Below, piece after piece: positions 5,820-8,459 of a stretch of DNA of 8,459 nucleotides. The first letter of the stretch is position 1. The number at the start of each line of letters is the position of its first letter. The notes below the pieces were generated by a model, which worked only from the letters and a program-made list of their open reading frames with translations, searched no databases and was not told the origin of the DNA. The stretch is from CAYYYP01 sp964475985 (GTDB lineage: Bacteria; Bdellovibrionota; UBA1018; CAYHWW01), in NCBI GenBank assembly GCA_964475985.1, contig CAYYYP010000079.1, positions 1-8,459 of the forward strand. The letters run 5' to 3'. A program made the translations under genes and the position numbers.

Positions 5820-6227
5820 TTACCGCTGCGCCACATACCAAACCGTTGCAGTCTGCCATTTGGCCTTTTTCGTTTTGGTCGGGGTATTTATAGAATTCAA
5901 AAAATCAGCGATGGCCTGAAGCCCCATCCCCTGAGTACGGAGATTTTTGATCATCGCAATGACTTCTTGCTCGCGCTTGCACGGAACGATTTTTCCGTCC
6001 TGCCAACGCTCGCCATAAGCTGGGTTCGCTTTGTTGAGTTTGCGTGCCTCGCCGTCTGTTCGCAGTGGAATATTAAACGCCTTTAAATGCTTCGAAACAG
6101 TTGACCTGGCGGAACTGACAAGGTCTGCAATTTGCTGCGTAGAAAGCCTCTCTTCAATGTATTTTTGCCGGAGGAAATCGGCGTCCCGAAACCAAGGTTT
6201 GAGTTGAAACTCAATAGTATCGGAGAT
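5820..6227 (-). CDS. Recombinase-associated helix-turn-helix protein without a canonical start codon
   Basis: An uninterrupted minus-strand frame ends at TAA 5820-5822. Counted from codon 6227, it encodes 135 residues, my estimate of a natural length. KPWFRDADFLRQKYIEERL leads to the first helix-turn-helix (about 28-55: STQQIADLVSSARSTV, then FNIPLR). After GERWQDGKIVP a second unit follows (about 85-130: EQEVIAMIKNLRTQGMGLQA, then PTKTKKAKWQTATV), resembling the Recombinase domain of large serine recombinases. No serine-recombinase catalytic domain precedes it. The frame stays open upstream to a TGA at 6339-6341 but contains no ATG, GTG or TTG start before the domain. The 6227 boundary (ATC) is therefore a guess. 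Possible explanations are a rare start codon, a sequencing error, or loss of the true 5' end. The gene converges with the XRE gene, 59 bases apart. Confidence 0.65.
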   Translation of the reverse strand: MSDTIEFQLKPWFRDADFLRQKYIEERLSTQQIADLVSSARSTVSKHLKAFNIPLRTDGEARKLNKANPAYGERWQDGKIVPCKREQEVIAMIKNLRTQGMGLQAIADFLNSINTPTKTKKAKWQTATVWYVAQR

Positions 6228-6475
6228 ATACAGTTCAGCGGAAAGGTCGTTCGTATTTCCGGCGGAAGGCTCACCACTGCCTGGAATGTTGGAATACTTT
6301 ATGCCCCGGTCTTCACCAGGGCAAGCGGCGGACCCTCCTCATCAGCTCTGCCCGTCCAAATGACTTTTGCGGTTTTTTTAAGCCCCTAAAGTCCTGAATA
6401 TACAATACTTTTAGTTTATAAAATTAACTATCGTAAACAAATAATATTTAAGATAAAAGCGCGCTGGGTTAAACC
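6228..6475. other. Spacer with AT-rich promoter-like segment
   Basis: From 6228 to 6338 the frame of the helix-turn-helix protein stays open without a start. A second minus-strand frame (6299-6385) reads AKVIWTGRADEEGPPLALVK and would join the first by one added base in the CCCC run 6304-6307. This may be a decayed or misread 5' end. Positions 6393-6460 are strongly AT-rich (for example TTTATAAAATTAACT, AATAATATTTAAGAT) and probably contain the promoter of the gene starting at 6476. I could not fix unique -35 and -10 boxes. Confidence 0.4.
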
Positions 6476-8459
6476 ATGTTTAAACAGTATTTCCAAGGGC
6501 GCGCGGGCCTCCTAAAACGTTTATGGATGATTGGCGTCGCTGCGTTCGTTTGGGCCCTATTGCCGTACGGCTTGGCCGCTCCGCCCCCTACAACGCCTTA
6601 TCGCAGCCCGCCAACGAACCTATCCGATAACGAAAGCCATGCGCCACAGACCTTTGCAGAACTTCAAGCCCGGGTGATGGAATTGGAATTCACCCGTCAG
6701 CGGGGCAGTCCAGTTTATCCTGAGCTCTTCATCCCGCGGTTCAATCAGCGCATTGAAGATTTAAAGCTGTATCAGCTGTATATGAATAAAGGCGTTTCGC
6801 AGGAGCATTTGTACTTCCCCGTGCTCATCGATGAGCTACGAATTTTTCAGAACGTAGATCAGATTGTAGGTTATGCCATTTACGTAGGTCTCGTGAGGCG
6901 GTTTTACGAAGAACATTTCCCTGACCATCTTGTTTCTTCCGCTGATTCATCAAAACTAAAGGGCAAGTTTGCTGAACTTGACCTCGAAGTCCTAGAACGC
7001 CTTTTTCAACTGGGTTATGATCCGCGCGAGTTTAACAAATGGTTCCTGGCCACGGCTAGAGAGTCGATAAATGCACGCAGTAATGAAAACCTACTGACTC
7101 AAGTGCTGTATGCATTTTTTTATCGAGCATTTTTTGACATGGCTGGAAGCGATGAAAGGATGAAAGAGGAAAGCGAAGGCCATGCCCTAAGCAAGGTTAA
7201 CGGACTTTTGCCGGAGGATAGCGCCAAAAAGCGCGCGGTGGCCATGATTCATTGGCTGCAAGCCCGGGAAGCCAAAGTCAATTTCGCGGACCCAACTCCA
7301 TTGCCGCGTGAAATGGAAGTGGTAGCTAGGCCTGCATCTTTGCCTAAGCTTACCAGTACGGGACTTTTAGATCATATTCTGCGGCAAGAAACTTTTCAGG
7401 CTTTAGCGGAAATTGAAAAAATCCGGTTGCTGAATGTGCTCTGTTTTCCGGCGGCGCATCGTGCACCTCGAAATTTTTTTGATCCCTTTTTTAAATCGGC
7501 CTTTATTTGGGAAATCGATTCGAACCCGGACTTGATGGAGCGCATCGACGGAATGGTGAGGAGTCTGGGAAGTAAATCCAGTGACGATGCCACGAGGATT
7601 CAGGCCATGGCCCATTTTCGGCAACGGGTAGGGGAGAGCTCCGAGGATATGGAGAGGATCCTCTCTCTCTTTGATGGAATAAGTCCGAGGCCCGACCTAA
7701 ATAATTTCTCTGGGTACCTAAAGCATATGCAAAATGCAGGGCGGTTTCATCCCTTTCAGAAGCTTGCAGCTTTGTTTGACATCATCGCAAATTCAAATGA
7801 CATACCGGACATGATTCAAGCGCTGACGGAAGTGGGACGGATCATAGATTCTAAGTCAGGCTTAGTGGTGAATTCCTGGTTTGAAAAAAAATTCATAAGA
7901 CCATTGCTCAAAAAATTTAAGCAAGTAACGCAAGCAGAGCAGGATCGCATTTCAACCGCCTTAGCGCCGTACGTTCACCGATTCTCCATCAAATTGCAGC
8001 AGCGGATCCGTAACGAACTTAACGAGAAAGAAAGACCTCCGACCGGTGCGATTTTGGCGCCGTATATAGAAGGAGGCGGCAGGCTTTTGGAAAGCGCCCT
8101 TGGCGCGACCGAAACCTTTTTCGCCGATACCTTGCGGCGTTCCACCGGAAGGCCCACAAGTGCCGCATTGGAGGCGAAGACTAGGTACCCAAAGATTTTT
8201 TCCCTTCTTGAGGCGGCCCGTGCCAATGAAAATTCCGCTGAAGTTTACGCTATTTTTCAAACCCTCTCCGAGTCCAAATATTTCTCAGAGGATGAGCAGG
8301 CTTTAAGGGTTGAACCTTCCTTAATTGAAAAATTTATTGGCGCTGTTTATGCCCATGGTAAGGGTGAAGAGAAGGCGGGGCTGAACTGGCCCATGATTTT
8401 GCGAGCGGGCCCAAGTATTACCGGAAATGAATTTGGCTGGGTGCTTCAGCGGGAAATCG
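6476..8459 (+). CDS. Large exported protein of unknown function, truncated by the right window edge
   Basis: The frame is open from ATG 6476 to the last base, 661 full codons, with no stop. The N-terminus has a positively charged region (K4, R9, K14, R15), a hydrophobic core (about 18-35, MIGVAAFVWALLPYGLAA) and a likely signal-peptidase site before APPP or PPP. Export by Sec is inferred; there is no lipobox Cys. A proline-rich linker (PPPTTPYRSPP) precedes a long, mostly helical, soluble region with many charged and aromatic residues and a single Cys (in LNVLCFP, near residue 323). No repeat, protease, peptidoglycan or adhesin motif was recognised. The ribosome binding site is weak (GCTGGG, 6462-6467). 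An internal ATG at 6527 would cut the charged region from the signal and is less likely. Confidence 0.85.
   Translation, partial: MFKQYFQGRAGLLKRLWMIGVAAFVWALLPYGLAAPPPTTPYRSPPTNLSDNESHAPQTFAELQARVMELEFTRQRGSPVYPELFIPRFNQRIEDLKLYQLYMNKGVSQEHLYFPVLIDELRIFQNVDQIVGYAIYVGLVRRFYEEHFPDHLVSSADSSKLKGKFAELDLEVLERLFQLGYDPREFNKWFLATARESINARSNENLLTQVLYAFFYRAFFDMAGSDERMKEESEGHALSKVNGLLPEDSAKKRAVAMIHWLQAREAKVNFADPTPLPREMEVVARPASLPKLTSTGLLDHILRQETFQALAEIEKIRLLNVLCFPAAHRAPRNFFDPFFKSAFIWEIDSNPDLMERIDGMVRSLGSKSSDDATRIQAMAHFRQRVGESSEDMERILSLFDGISPRPDLNNFSGYLKHMQNAGRFHPFQKLAALFDIIANSNDIPDMIQALTEVGRIIDSKSGLVVNSWFEKKFIRPLLKKFKQVTQAEQDRISTALAPYVHRFSIKLQQRIRNELNEKERPPTGAILAPYIEGGGRLLESALGATETFFADTLRRSTGRPTSAALEAKTRYPKIFSLLEAARANENSAEVYAIFQTLSESKYFSEDEQALRVEPSLIEKFIGAVYAHGKGEEKAGLNWPMILRAGPSITGNEFGWVLQREI

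Noticed and set aside
6083..6389. Open frames on both strands (6083-6277 minus, 6132-6389 plus)
   Set aside because: They overlap the recombinase-type HTH frame, which carries recognisable domains. The alternatives show none.
7396..8306. Minus- and plus-frame short ORFs inside the large exported-protein gene
   Set aside because: They are shadows in other frames of a continuous open frame with a signal peptide that spans 6476 to the window edge.

Overview
The window looks like chromosomal DNA of a Gram-negative bacterium with moderate GC. It has compact gene spacing, clear Shine-Dalgarno sequences, two exported proteins without a recognisable domain, and phage- or island-type recombination and regulatory genes. 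The gene content would suit a Bdellovibrio-like or other delta-type proteobacterial lineage, but no marker in the window proves this. A run of 10 N at 810-819 shows that the source is a draft assembly.

Layout, left to right. Positions 1-195 may hold the end of an unidentified gene, with two competing reading frames. Positions 196-449 have no convincing gene but contain a perfect 10-bp inverted repeat. On the minus strand, 450-1317 encodes a one-cluster ferredoxin fused to a metallo-beta-lactamase-fold hydrolase, interrupted by the N run. Positions 1318-1603 are an intergenic stretch with nested repeats, leading into an exported protein of unknown function (1604-2392). A 45-residue small ORF overlaps the end of that gene. 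A hairpin-containing spacer then leads to a translationally coupled gene pair (2709-3194 and 3191-4231). The second member of the pair carries a SEC-C zinc-binding motif followed by TPR-like helices.

The centre (about 4290-6400) is the most accessory-like part. It holds a serine recombinase of the resolvase/invertase family with a strong terminator, a 59-residue membrane protein, a divergent XRE-type regulator, and a second recombinase-associated helix-turn-helix protein. The last of these has no canonical start codon. The membrane-protein gene and the XRE gene share a 117-bp divergent promoter region with two copies of the operator-like palindrome TCACAWTGTGA. This is the best candidate for a small regulated switch: the XRE protein probably represses itself, the membrane protein, or both.

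From 6476 to the right edge runs a long open frame for a large exported protein of unknown function, cut off by the end of the window (661 codons visible).

No tRNA, rRNA, CRISPR array or complete insertion sequence was seen. Functional statements rest on motif recognition by eye. No database search was done.
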